A stretch of 64,000 bases of DNA from Mucilaginibacter sp. GTDB taxonomy: Bacteria; Bacteroidota; Bacteroidia; Sphingobacteriales; Sphingobacteriaceae. Made by a program: the position numbers and the translations under genes. The stretch is from contig NZ_JANYGQ010000009.1 of assembly GCF_025359345.1 (NCBI RefSeq), positions 124,001 to 188,000 of the forward strand, written 5' to 3'. The notes beneath the pieces were generated by a model. That model saw only the letters and a list, made by a program, of their open reading frames with translations, was not told where the DNA came from and made no database searches. The first letter of the stretch is position 1. Every line of letters starts with the position of its first letter. Below are positions 44,058 through 52,224 of the stretch, piece by piece.

Positions 44058-45158
44058 TTGACTGATCTTAGCCCTTCGCAACGCACCTGGAAAGTGTTTA
44101 AACGCAATAAAATTGCCGTTGGCGGGCTCGTATTAATTATTTTTATGCTGATTGTTGCCATATTGGGTTACCTCATAATGCCCGACCAAACGCCGTTGGC
44201 CAATAACATGACCATTCAGCTCAGCATAAAAAAGCCAGGCTCGCAATTCACCATACTTCGCCTGCGTAAAACTGAGCCCGTTGATACGGTAAATATTTTC
44301 AGCAAAATGCTGTTTGGTCAGCCTTCTTTTTATAAAGAAATTCCAATAACCGGTTATCATGTTAAGGGCGATTCAATTTATGTTAGCGAATACATAGGCA
44401 CCGAAGATAAGCCTGAAAAAAAAGCGTACAAAACTCCCCCGCCAGCTGGCGGGGGCTGGGGGGCTATTCATCGCACCTACTGGCTCGGTACAGATATTTA
44501 TGGCCGCGATTTATTAAGCAGGCTAATTTTAGGGACCAGGGTGTCTTTATCCGTTGGCTTGATGTCAGTTATCATCAGCATGCTTTTGGGGGTAACCATT
44601 GGCGCCGTTGCCGGCTACTTTGGCGGATGGATTGATGGCGCGTTAAGCTGGCTAATGAATATTTTATGGGCGCTTCCTGCCTTGCTGCTGGTTATTGCCA
44701 TATCGTTTGCTTTGGGCAAAGGCTTGTGGCAAATATTTATTGCCGTTGGCCTGTCAATGTGGGTTGAGGTCGCGCGGCTTGTCCGCGGGCAGGTTTTAAG
44801 CCTTAAACAGGTTGAGTATATTGAGGCGGCGCGTTCGTTAGGTTTTAATAACGCACGGATTATCAGCAAACATATTTTACCAAATATAATAGGCCCAATA
44901 TTAGTACTGGCATCATCAAACTTCGCATCGGCAATATTGCTCGAAGCCGGGCTAAGCTTCCTCGGGTTTGGTGCACAGCCGCCCATGCCTACCTGGGGCA
45001 GTATGATAAAAGAACATTATGGTTATATTGTAATGGACTCGGCCTACCTGGCCATTATACCCGGCCTTGCTATTATGCTGCTGGTTTATGCATTTAACCT
45101 GGTAACGGTTGGTTTGAGAGATGCTTTCGATATAAAATCACAAAGTACCCGGTTTTAA
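44058..45158 (+). CDS. ABC transporter permease, oligopeptide/nickel type (OppC/DppC-like)
   Basis: 366 residues, TTG start. OppC_N-type first helix (KIAVGGLVLIIFMLIVAILGYL, ~17-37), then the main permease part with helices ~165-350 and the EAA loop EYIEAARSLGFNNARIISKHILPN. YWLGTDIYGRDLLSRLILGTR is diagnostic. An unusual PPPAGGGW stretch at ~125-132 is encoded by an in-frame palindromic repeat (44436-44455). No partner permease or binding protein gene is adjacent. It should work with another permease to import peptides or small molecules. Confidence 0.92.
   Translation: MTDLSPSQRTWKVFKRNKIAVGGLVLIIFMLIVAILGYLIMPDQTPLANNMTIQLSIKKPGSQFTILRLRKTEPVDTVNIFSKMLFGQPSFYKEIPITGYHVKGDSIYVSEYIGTEDKPEKKAYKTPPPAGGGWGAIHRTYWLGTDIYGRDLLSRLILGTRVSLSVGLMSVIISMLLGVTIGAVAGYFGGWIDGALSWLMNILWALPALLLVIAISFALGKGLWQIFIAVGLSMWVEVARLVRGQVLSLKQVEYIEAARSLGFNNARIISKHILPNIIGPILVLASSNFASAILLEAGLSFLGFGAQPPMPTWGSMIKEHYGYIVMDSAYLAIIPGLAIMLLVYAFNLVTVGLRDAFDIKSQSTRF
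44434..44465. repeat. GC-rich palindrome inside a coding region (copy A)
   Basis: CCCCCGCCAGCTGGCGGGGG (44436-44455) is a perfect 20-bp palindrome, followed by ctggggggct. Its flanks and tail match copies at 59338-59366 and 59430-59462. Confidence 0.9.
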
Positions 45159-45198
45159 AAAAAATATCTTTATTTTAGGCTGCCTTTCTAATTAACTA

Positions 45199-46434
45199 AT
45201 GCAGAATATTGACGATATCTCGGCCGAGGACGAATTAATACGATTATTGCTTAAAAGGCAAACCGAATTAAATGCCTTACTTGAAGTAACACAGGCTATT
45301 AATAAAGATACGGCTACCTCAACACTGCTGCAAATGTTGCAGGTGATATTAAAGAGTTACCTGCAGGTTGGCAAGCTGAGGTTTTTGATTGAAAAGGACG
45401 GCAGTTATATCCTGATGTCTAAATACGGTGGTGATATAGAACCCGTTAGCGAATTGCATAGTTCATGCCTCAAGCTAAAGAAGTTTAAATGGCCAACTCC
45501 GCTGGCTAACCACGAGGATCAATTGCTTGGCAAATACGATTATTTTATCCCTATCTACCATAAAAAAAAGGCGTTAGCTTTTGCATTAATAGGCGATTTC
45601 AACCCGTCGAGCGAGTTGTTGAATAACGACCTTAATTTTATCCAAACAGTTATAAACGTTATTGTTGTTGCGCTGGAGAATAAAAAACTTTTTCGCGAAA
45701 GACTGCAATCCGAGCGTTTTCAACGCGAAATGGAACTTGCTGTTGAGGTGCAAAACATGCTTATCCCGCTAAAAGCTTACAAAGATGATAGTGTTGAGGT
45801 AAGTGCACGTTATATTCCTCACCAAAATATCGGCGGCGATTATTTTGATTTTATCCGCCTGAACGACCATGAGTTTTTATGGTGCATCGCCGACGTATCG
45901 GGCAAGGGAATATCTGCAGCGTTACTGATGGCCAACTTCCAGGCAAGCTTACATGCATGGGCCGCTGTAGAAGAAGACCTGACGAACATTGTTGACAAGC
46001 TGAATAAGATTGTAATCAACAACACCAAAGGCGAGCGTTTTATCACCCTGTTTATTGCCAAATACAACGAAAAAACGCGCAAGCTTAGCTACATAAATGC
46101 GGGCCATAATGCCACCGTTATGCACCTGGACGGTGAAAATATTCTGTTAAAATTGGGCACAACCATGATAGGCGTTTTTGACGATCTCCCCTTTATAAAC
46201 CAGGGCGAAGTTGACATTGAGCCCGGAACCATGATTGTAAACTATACCGACGGGCTGATGGACCATGAGCACCCTAATAAACACTGGACGGAAGAAAGTT
46301 TGCAGTCGTTCATAAAAACTAACGGGAACCTGCCGCCCAACGATTTTAATCAGTTGCTGATGAACCACATTAACCTGGTTATAAAAGGTAAACCGATTGA
46401 TGATGTGACGTTGTTAACGTTAAGGATATTTTAA
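45199..46434 (+). CDS. GAF domain and SpoIIE-like PP2C phosphatase
   Basis: 411 residues. An N-terminal coiled-coil/GAF-like sensor (~15-165) is followed by a PP2C-type SpoIIE domain from ~185. Metal-binding motifs: [61 protein letters not shown]. Such proteins dephosphorylate anti-sigma-factor antagonists in partner-switching circuits or related signalling. No anti-sigma partner is adjacent, so the target is unknown. Confidence 0.88.
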   Translation: MQNIDDISAEDELIRLLLKRQTELNALLEVTQAINKDTATSTLLQMLQVILKSYLQVGKLRFLIEKDGSYILMSKYGGDIEPVSELHSSCLKLKKFKWPTPLANHEDQLLGKYDYFIPIYHKKKALAFALIGDFNPSSELLNNDLNFIQTVINVIVVALENKKLFRERLQSERFQREMELAVEVQNMLIPLKAYKDDSVEVSARYIPHQNIGGDYFDFIRLNDHEFLWCIADVSGKGISAALLMANFQASLHAWAAVEEDLTNIVDKLNKIVINNTKGERFITLFIAKYNEKTRKLSYINAGHNATVMHLDGENILLKLGTTMIGVFDDLPFINQGEVDIEPGTMIVNYTDGLMDHEHPNKHWTEESLQSFIKTNGNLPPNDFNQLLMNHINLVIKGKPIDDVTLLTLRIF

Positions 46435-46465
46435 GTACAGTAAAACTTACTCCACACGATGGAGA

Positions 46466-46513
46466 CTTTTCAACAGTTACAACAACTACAACCCTTACAA
46501 CGTTTCCAACAAT
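46466..46513. repeat. Word repeat (TTACAAC / TTTCCAAC)
   Basis: ttcaacagttacaacaac, aacccttacaacg and tttccaacaat follow each other directly before rnhB. One arm only; the words match the elements at 10052 and 10859. Confidence 0.6.
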
Positions 46514-46517
46514 AACT

Positions 46518-47114
46518 ATGCTTCTTTCAAGATATCAACTCGAATTTTTAGAAGCTGGCTGTGATGAGGCCGGACGCGGATGCCTGGCTGGGCCGGTATT
46601 CGCTGCCGCTGTAATTTTGCCGGATGATTTTGAGCACGATTTACTAAATGATTCCAAGCAGCTAACCGAAGAAATACGATATCAGCTACGAATTGAAATT
46701 GAGCAAAAAGCCATTGCACACGCCGTTGGTGTTGTTGATAATATTGAAATTGATGCCATCAACATTTTGAACGCTTCGTTTTTGGCCATGCACAGGGCCA
46801 TTGAGAAACTACACTTGAACCCCCAGTTTTTAATTATTGATGGTAACCGCTTTAATAAATACAAAAACCTGCCGCATCAATGCATAGTTGAGGGTGATGC
46901 CAAATACTTCAGCATCGCGGCAGCATCAATATTAGCCAAAACCTACCGCGACGACTATATGAAGCAAATTGCTGCAGAGCACCCCGAGTACGACTGGCAC
47001 AAAAACAAAGGCTACCCAACCATAAAGCACCGGGAAACGGTTATGAAAATTGGGTACACCCCCTATCACAGGCGAACCTTTAGGGTAACAGACCCGCAGT
47101 TGGAACTCTTTTGA
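46518..47114 (+). CDS. rnhB: Ribonuclease HII
   Basis: 198 residues, normal for RNase HII. The DE motif in [16 protein letters not shown] (D16, E17), a second acidic site in LIIDGNRF and a late KGYPTIKH, with [24 protein letters not shown] matching the family. It removes RNA of RNA-DNA hybrids and misincorporated ribonucleotides. The ATG is 4 bp after a word repeat (46466-46513). Confidence 0.96.
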   Translation: MLLSRYQLEFLEAGCDEAGRGCLAGPVFAAAVILPDDFEHDLLNDSKQLTEEIRYQLRIEIEQKAIAHAVGVVDNIEIDAINILNASFLAMHRAIEKLHLNPQFLIIDGNRFNKYKNLPHQCIVEGDAKYFSIAAASILAKTYRDDYMKQIAAEHPEYDWHKNKGYPTIKHRETVMKIGYTPYHRRTFRVTDPQLELF

Positions 47115-47120
47115 GACCAT

Positions 47121-47206
47121 GATTGAAGGATTAAAAGATTTACCGGATTTGAATTTTATAAATGAACGCATCCAATTAAATCCCGATAATCCGCTTAATC
47201 CCGGTC
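47121..47206. repeat. Inverted word repeat (GGATTnAAnGGATT)
   Basis: Left arm gattgaaggattaaaag, atttaccggatttg; right arm atccaattaaatccc, gataatccgcttaatccc. The same word in opposite orientation within 86 bp, in the rnhB-GT4 spacer. Confidence 0.75.
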
Positions 47207-47286
47207 CAGTTTTACATTTTTTGTAATATTTCCGCCAAAAAAGCACTTAAGGGTTAATTTTACCGATTCCGGTTGCTCATTTTTTA

Positions 47287-47294
47287 TATTTTTG
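47287..47294 (+). promoter_or_regulatory. -7 box upstream of the GT4 gene
   Basis: TATTTTTG at 47287-47294, predicting transcription from about 47300. This favours the TTG at 47315 over the one at 47273, which would lie upstream of the box. Confidence 0.45.
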
Positions 47295-47314
47295 TTAAAA
47301 ACAGCGTTCAGGCA

Positions 47315-48562
47315 TTGAGGATACTTATTTTAACCCATCGTGTTCCGTTTCCGCAAAATGGCGGTTACCCCATAGTAGTCTGCAATACTGTGCGCGGTTT
47401 GGTGAGCCTTGGCCACGAAGTTTCGCTGGTGGCCCTTAATGCCCGAAAAAACCACCATGAAAACTCAGAGGATGATAATGCCCTTCTCTCCAAAATAAAT
47501 TACCGCGCTTACGATATCGATATCAACGTATCAGTGTTTGACGTGGCCACCAACCTGTTCAGCAAAACATCGTTTAATATTGATAAATATTACGACCCCG
47601 AGTTTGAAAAGTTGCTCATCCGCGAATTGCGGAACCGGGATTATGACATTATCCAGTTTGAGGGTTTGCTGGTTTCGCTTTACCTGGCATCTGTACGCAA
47701 ACATTCAAAGGCAAAGCTTATTTACCGTTCGCACAACATCGAAAACCAGATATGGCACCGCCTTTCGGAACAAAAAAGCGACCCTTTTAAAAAGTCGTAC
47801 CTTAAGATGCATGCCAAGCGTATAAAAAACTACGAGTTGCAGCAGCTTAACAACTTTAACGGAATAGCTGTATTTACCGAGCAGGACAAAAGCACCCTGC
47901 TTGAATATGGCACCAAAGTGCCAATTGAAGTATTGCCCGTTGGTATTAACCTGGATAACTACAGGCCCGATTTTAACAAGACGGAATTTCCCAGCCTTTT
48001 CTTCCTCGGCTCGCTGGACTGGTTGCCAAACCGCGAAGGTATTGAGTGGTTCCTGGACAATTTTGCCAAAGACTTGACCGATGGCGACCTGCGCGTGCGT
48101 TTTTACGTGGCCGGCAATGATATCCCCGAACGTTTTGATGATTACGAGGTAATGGGTAAAATATTTATACAGGGCGAGGTAGATGATGCACTGGAGTTTG
48201 TAAACAGCAAATCGATTATGATTGTGCCGCTGCTGTCGAGCGGGGGTATGCGCGTAAAAATTGTAGAAGGAATGGCGATGCAAAAATGTATAATATCTAC
48301 ATCGCTGGGTGCAGAAGGAATCAACTACGAAAACGGCGTAAACATACTGATAGCTAATGATTACGAAGAGTTTTACGATGCGATAAAAATCTGCATTGCC
48401 GACGAAGACTATTGCAAAAATATAGGTTTAAATGCGCGCAGGCTGATGGAAGAGCAGCACGACGCAAACGAGGTAACCAAAAAACTGGTGCACTTTTACG
48501 AATCGATCAGCATGGTTAGGGATCATGCAAGTGCTGCAGCATACGCAACAAAACCGGTGTAA
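47315..48562 (+). CDS. Glycosyltransferase family 4
   Basis: 415 residues from the TTG at 47315 (MRILILTHRVPFPQNGG); a TTG at 47273 would give 14 more. Typical GT4 N-domain with LTHRVPFPQNGGYPIVV, SHNIENQIWHRL and C-domain FLGSLDWLPNREGIEWFL, then IVPLLSSGGMRVKIVEGMAMQKCII carrying the donor site. No membrane anchor. It likely adds a sugar to a surface glycan; substrates unknown. Confidence 0.87.
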   Translation: MRILILTHRVPFPQNGGYPIVVCNTVRGLVSLGHEVSLVALNARKNHHENSEDDNALLSKINYRAYDIDINVSVFDVATNLFSKTSFNIDKYYDPEFEKLLIRELRNRDYDIIQFEGLLVSLYLASVRKHSKAKLIYRSHNIENQIWHRLSEQKSDPFKKSYLKMHAKRIKNYELQQLNNFNGIAVFTEQDKSTLLEYGTKVPIEVLPVGINLDNYRPDFNKTEFPSLFFLGSLDWLPNREGIEWFLDNFAKDLTDGDLRVRFYVAGNDIPERFDDYEVMGKIFIQGEVDDALEFVNSKSIMIVPLLSSGGMRVKIVEGMAMQKCIISTSLGAEGINYENGVNILIANDYEEFYDAIKICIADEDYCKNIGLNARRLMEEQHDANEVTKKLVHFYESISMVRDHASAAAYATKPV

Positions 48563-48587
48563 GCATTTTGCAGTAGATGTTGCCTCA

Positions 48588-48628
48588 CAATAAAAAATCT
48601 TATAAATCCTTTAAATCCGTAAATCGTG
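48588..48628. repeat. Word repeat (AAATCCnTTAAATCC) before gcvT
   Basis: aaatcttataaatccttt, aaatccgtaaatcgtg in tandem; the word resembles the GGATT element at 47121-47206 and 22891-22980. One arm only. Confidence 0.45.
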
Positions 48629-48629
48629 T

Positions 48630-48637
48630 TATTTTTG
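48630..48637 (+). promoter_or_regulatory. -7 box of gcvT
   Basis: TATTTTTG, 19 nt before the ATG at 48657. The -33 region is poor. Confidence 0.45.
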
Positions 48638-48656
48638 CCCCCATATTAATTTATTC

Positions 48657-49733
48657 ATGAAGAACACCGCTTTAACCGAAGTCCATATAAAAGAAGGCGC
48701 CAAAATGGTGCCGTTTGCTGGTTATAACATGCCCGTACAATATGTTGGCATTAATGCAGAACACGAAACCGTACGCAACGGCGTTGGCGTGTTCGACGTA
48801 AGCCACATGGGCGAATTTATCATCAAAGGCGACCACGCTTTAGAACTTATACAGCAGGTTACCAGTAATGATGCCAGCAAGTTATATGACGGTAAAGTGC
48901 AATACAGCTGCCTGCCCAATTTGGACGGCGGCATAGTTGACGATTTATTGGTTTACCGTATTGACGAAAAAACCTATATGCTGGTAGTTAATGCGTCGAA
49001 CATTGATAAAGATTGGGATTGGATATCAAAATTCAACACGATGGGCGCCGATATGAAAAACATATCCGACCGCACTTCACTTTTAGCTATACAAGGTCCA
49101 AAAGCTGCGGCCGCTCTGCAAAGCTTAACCGATATCGACCTGGCCTCGATGGAATACTATACCTTTAAAAAAGGAACTTTTGCTGGTATCGATAACGTAG
49201 TTGTTTCTGCAACAGGCTACACCGGCGCCGGCGGTTTTGAAATATATTTTGAAAATGCCAATGCTGAGCACATCTGGAACGCCATTTTTGAAGCCGGTAA
49301 ATCATTCGGTATAAAACCAATCGGCCTGGGAGCACGTGATACCTTACGCCTGGAAATGGGCTTTTGCCTTTATGGTAACGATATTGACGACACTACTTCG
49401 CCGCTTGAAGCCGGCCTGGGTTGGGTAACCAAATTCAGCAAAGAATTTAACAACTCGGCTGCCCTGCAGCAGCAAAAAACCGAAGGACTGAAACGTAGAC
49501 TGGTTGGTTTTGAAATGATCGACCGCGGTATTCCCCGCCACGATTATCCTATTGTTGATGCCGATGGCAACAACATTGGCCGCGTAACATCGGGCACACA
49601 GTCTCCATCACTGCAAAAAGCCATAGGCATGGGTTATGTTGATGTAGCATTCGCCAAAGAAGGCACTGAAATATTCATCAGCATTCGCGATAACAAGATT
49701 AAAGCAAAGATTGTAAAACCGCCGTTTGCGTAA
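48657..49733 (+). CDS. gcvT: Glycine cleavage system T protein (aminomethyltransferase)
   Basis: 358 residues, normal for GcvT. N-terminus [29 protein letters not shown], the FDVSHMGEF motif, [16 protein letters not shown], the [12 protein letters not shown] folate-binding region and [19 protein letters not shown]. It transfers the methylene from the H protein to tetrahydrofolate. No gcvH or gcvP gene is adjacent. Confidence 0.96.
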   Translation: MKNTALTEVHIKEGAKMVPFAGYNMPVQYVGINAEHETVRNGVGVFDVSHMGEFIIKGDHALELIQQVTSNDASKLYDGKVQYSCLPNLDGGIVDDLLVYRIDEKTYMLVVNASNIDKDWDWISKFNTMGADMKNISDRTSLLAIQGPKAAAALQSLTDIDLASMEYYTFKKGTFAGIDNVVVSATGYTGAGGFEIYFENANAEHIWNAIFEAGKSFGIKPIGLGARDTLRLEMGFCLYGNDIDDTTSPLEAGLGWVTKFSKEFNNSAALQQQKTEGLKRRLVGFEMIDRGIPRHDYPIVDADGNNIGRVTSGTQSPSLQKAIGMGYVDVAFAKEGTEIFISIRDNKIKAKIVKPPFA

Positions 49734-49735
49734 AT

Positions 49736-49828
49736 AGTCATTGGGCATCGGTCATTCGTCATTGTTGGCTTTGACCGATAACAATTTTTCAGTTCACCTA
49801 ATGACTAATGACACAATGACTAATGACT
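49736..49828. repeat. Inverted word repeat (GTCATTnGTCATT); right arm encodes the start of comB
   Basis: Left arm agtcattgggcatcgg, tcattcgtcattg (49736-49764); right arm ctaatgactaatgac, acaatgactaatgact (49798-49828). The right arm contains several ATGs in one frame, and the comB start (49816) lies within it, giving the repeated residues MTND. Confidence 0.9.
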
Positions 49829-50526
49829 TAAATGTCTGCCTCACCCCTGTTCTTATCCCACTTTACGATGTGGAAAAACATGTGGTGGTTATCATCGATA
49901 TTTTCAGGGCCACATCATCAATTTGCTACGGCATTGAAAACGGGGCGGAGGCTATAATTCCCGTATCTGAAATTGAAGAATGTGAGGGCTATCGCCCGCA
50001 TGGCCACCTGCTGGCCGCCGAACGTAACGGCGAGGTGGTTACCGGGTTTGATTTCGGCAATTCGCCATTCTCCTACACTGCCGAAAAAGTTGCAGGCAAA
50101 ACCATTGTGTTAACCACTACCAATGGTACGCAGGCGCTGCATTTATCACGTGCTGCAAGGCGGGTTGTTATCGGCTCGTTTTTAAATCTTACTGCTATTT
50201 GCAACTGGCTTAAAACCCAGAATGAAAATATCCTATTGGTATGTGCCGGCTGGAAAAATAACTTCAACCTGGAAGATACCCTTTTTGCCGGCGCAGTAGT
50301 TGAACAGCTAAAACATTCCGGCTTTAAACTCGATGATGCCGCCATCGCCGCAAACGACCTTTACCAAACAGGTAAAGATGACATCAGCCAATACCTCAAA
50401 AAAACGTCGCACAGCGAACGCCTCAAAGCCCTGGGCATTGAAAAAGACATAGAATTTTGTTTGCAGGTTGATTTAACAACTGCAATACCAGTGCTGGACG
50501 GGGAGCGGTTAATTAAATTACAATAA
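49816..50526 (+). CDS. comB: 2-phosphosulfolactate phosphatase
   Basis: 236 residues from the ATG at 49816 (MTNDLNVCLTPVLIP), with an alternative ATG at 49801. ComB motifs: VVIIDIFRATSSICYGIENGAEAI, GHLLAAERNGEVVTGFDFGNSPF and the VLTTTNGTQAL region. ComB hydrolyses 2-phosphosulfolactate in coenzyme M synthesis and occurs widely in bacteria as a phosphatase with less certain substrate. The first residues are translated from a word repeat. Confidence 0.9.
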   Translation: MTNDLNVCLTPVLIPLYDVEKHVVVIIDIFRATSSICYGIENGAEAIIPVSEIEECEGYRPHGHLLAAERNGEVVTGFDFGNSPFSYTAEKVAGKTIVLTTTNGTQALHLSRAARRVVIGSFLNLTAICNWLKTQNENILLVCAGWKNNFNLEDTLFAGAVVEQLKHSGFKLDDAAIAANDLYQTGKDDISQYLKKTSHSERLKALGIEKDIEFCLQVDLTTAIPVLDGERLIKLQ

Positions 50527-50530
50527 TAAA

Positions 50531-50655
50531 TTTTGTCATTGCGAGCGAGGAACGAGCGCGGCAATCGCACGCATTCACAACCGTCAATGCAAGTCTACCC
50601 AATTCTATCCGCCCTATATAGTATGCGATTGCTTCGTTCCTCGCAATGACAAAAG
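50531..50655. mobile_element. GTCATTGCGAG inverted-repeat element (MITE-like), copy 1
   Basis: Left arm ttttgtcattgcgagcg... gcaatcgca and right arm tgcgattgcttcg ... gcaatgacaaaa, about 125 bp in all, with partly paired centre. Lies between comB and the MazG-like gene. Two related copies in this window (60411, 63099). The element has no ORF, so any mobility must be supplied in trans. Confidence 0.85.
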
Positions 50656-50663
50656 ATTAAAAT

Positions 50664-50990
50664 TTACCTTAATTTTTCATTATTCCGGTGCCTTTCGGTG
50701 TCGCGAATGGTCTTCTTTTGAAGGTTCTTTTCCAGTGCGTCGGTAAGGTTAATCCCTGTTTGGTTAGCCAGGCAAATCAGCACAAAAAGCACATCGGCCA
50801 TTTCATCAGCCAGGTTCACTTCCGTATCCGATTTTTTGAACGATTGCTCGCCGTACTGCCTTGCCATAATACGGGCAACTTCACCAACTTCTTCCATCAG
50901 GATGGCGGTATTGGTAAGTTCGTTAAAATAGCGGATACCGGTTGTTTTTATCCAGTTATCAACCAGTTGCTGTGCTTCTTCAATAGTCAT
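50664..50990 (-). CDS. MazG-like nucleotide pyrophosphohydrolase
   Basis: 108 residues in the all-alpha NTP pyrophosphohydrolase (MazG/EExxE) fold: the metal motif AILMEEVGEVARIM, then NLADEMADVLFVLICLAN (E-x2-D) and a C-terminal helix. Single-domain members cleave NTPs or modified nucleotides to the monophosphate. Substrate unknown. Bounded by a MITE-like element downstream and an AATTCGTG repeat right at its start codon. Confidence 0.85.
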   Translation of the reverse strand: MTIEEAQQLVDNWIKTTGIRYFNELTNTAILMEEVGEVARIMARQYGEQSFKKSDTEVNLADEMADVLFVLICLANQTGINLTDALEKNLQKKTIRDTERHRNNEKLR

Positions 50991-50995
50991 ATAAG

Positions 50996-51032
50996 CACTA
51001 ATTACACGAATTATTTCGAATTACACGAATTA
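50996..51032. repeat. AATTCGTG word repeat, copy A
   Basis: cactaattacacgaatt, atttcgaattacacgaatta, immediately upstream of the MazG-like start codon and downstream of the GxxExxY stop. Confidence 0.85.
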
Positions 51033-51082
51033 AAAAACAAATTTGAATGAGCTCCTGATTTATTTTGGCATAAAGCTGCAAC

Positions 51083-51457
51083 CTAAAAGATTACACGTTG
51101 AGATTCCAGCGACGACTTTCCAAAATTTATAACAATACCTAGTCGAAGGCCTGATGCTTTAAGATAATTCAGCGTTTGTTTAATATAAGAATCACCAATG
51201 TAGCTCCCGATTTTTATCTCAAGAATGATAGTGTCATAAAGAACAAAATCTGCGACAAAGTAATGTTTTAGTTTTTGCTCTTTATATATAATAGTATACA
51301 GCTTTTCCCTCACGAAGGGAATTTCTAATCTCATTAATTCAAGCTCCAGTGCATCCTTATAAACCGCTTCCTTAAAACCATGCCCCAGTATTTTATGCAC
51401 TTCGAAACAAGCTCCAATAATTTTATATGATTCCTCTTTAAATAATATTTCAGCCAT
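51083..51457 (-). CDS. GxxExxY protein (PF13366-type, PDDEXK-like)
   Basis: 124 residues from the ATG at 51457 (MAEILFKEESYKIIGACFEVH); a GTG at 51469 lies in a repeat. The naming motif is GHGFKEAVYKDALELEL (G..E..Y), followed by FADFVLYDTIILEIK-like VADFVLYDTIILEIK (the D...E-x-K of a PD-(D/E)xK-type core), an Ala/Leu helix TLNYLKASGLRLGIVINFG and a C-terminal strand. Function of the family is not established. It is enclosed by the AATTCGTG word repeats (copies A, B and C). Confidence 0.85.
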   Translation of the reverse strand: MAEILFKEESYKIIGACFEVHKILGHGFKEAVYKDALELELMRLEIPFVREKLYTIIYKEQKLKHYFVADFVLYDTIILEIKIGSYIGDSYIKQTLNYLKASGLRLGIVINFGKSSLESQRVIF

Positions 51458-51466
51458 AAAATTCTG

Positions 51467-51502
51467 CACTAATTACACGAATTTATTCGAATTTCACCAA
51501 TC
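51467..51502. repeat. AATTCGTG word repeat, copy B
   Basis: cactaattacacgaattt, attcgaatttcaccaatc. Same orientation as copy A; it directly precedes the GxxExxY start codon. Confidence 0.85.
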
Positions 51503-51545
51503 ATGTTTTTAGCTCATGAAATTAAATTATAAACCTCTCTTCCGA

Positions 51546-51600
51546 TTTCAATTCGTAAAATTCGCCTTAATTCGTGAAATTCGTGTATTTTGTTTTAGTG
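51546..51600. repeat. AATTCGTG word repeat, copy C (inverted)
   Basis: ttcaattcgtaaaattcg, ccttaattcgtgaaattc, gtgtattttgttttagtg. Inverted relative to A and B; its end overlaps the dtd stop codon at 51595. Confidence 0.85.
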
Positions 51601-52053
51601 GTTGTCCTTATCCTTCGTATCCATAATAATAGTCACCGGCCCATCATTCAATAGGCTGATTTTCATATCAGCGCCGAAAATTCCGGCTTCCACTTTTTTA
51701 CCAGTAAGTTCAGTCATGGTTTTTATCATTTGCTCGTACATAGGTATGGCTTTCTCCGGTTTTGCAGCCCTTATAAACGATGGCCGGTTTCCTTTTTTAG
51801 TTTGAGCGAATATGGTAAACTGTGATATCAATAAAATGCCACCATCAACATCTGCGAGGGCTTTATTCATTAACCCGTTTTCATCACTGAATACGCGCAG
51901 GTTAGCTATTTTCTGGGCCAGCCATTGCAGGTCATCGTCTGTATCGGCATCTTCAATGCCAAGTAATACCAAAAAACCTAAGCCTATCTCGCCCGTTATT
52001 TCGTCATTTACTTTACAGCTTGCTTGGGTCACCCGTTGTATAACAGCTCTCAT
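51595..52053 (-). CDS. dtd: D-aminoacyl-tRNA deacylase
   Basis: 152 residues; the family signature is fully present: MRAVIQRVTQASCKVN, LVLLGIEDADTDDD, the SQFTIFA motif (classical SQFTL) and NDGPVTIIMDT. It hydrolyses D-aminoacyl-tRNA (and glycyl-tRNA(Ala)), protecting translation. Its stop codon lies inside the inverted AATTCGTG repeat C, and repeat D begins right after its start codon. Confidence 0.96.
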   Translation of the reverse strand: MRAVIQRVTQASCKVNDEITGEIGLGFLVLLGIEDADTDDDLQWLAQKIANLRVFSDENGLMNKALADVDGGILLISQFTIFAQTKKGNRPSFIRAAKPEKAIPMYEQMIKTMTELTGKKVEAGIFGADMKISLLNDGPVTIIMDTKDKDNH

Positions 52054-52065
52054 AAATTATTAAAC

Positions 52066-52223
52066 ACTAATTGGCACGAATTTATTCGAATTTCACGAAT
52101 TAGCCGCAATCAGTTCAAATTAAACCGTAACGGGGCAAATAATGTAAAAGTTCCGTCCAATTTTCATATCCTTTGGTTATTCAATTAGTGAAATTCGAAT
52201 AAATTCGTGAAATTCGCGCCCAT
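52066..52223. repeat. AATTCGTG inverted repeat pair (copies D and E) between dtd and the trans-sulfuration gene
   Basis: Copy D (cactaattggcacgaa, tttattcgaatttcacg, 52066-52103) and copy E in opposite orientation (caattagtgaaattcg, aataaattcgtgaaatt, 52186-52223) enclose about 80 bp without ORF. Copy E ends 2 bp before the next ATG. Confidence 0.9.
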
Positions 52224-52224
52224 C

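Noticed and set aside
51458..51469. GTG start for the GxxExxY gene
   Set aside because: The GTG is part of repeat copy B; the ATG at 51457 gives the usual family start.
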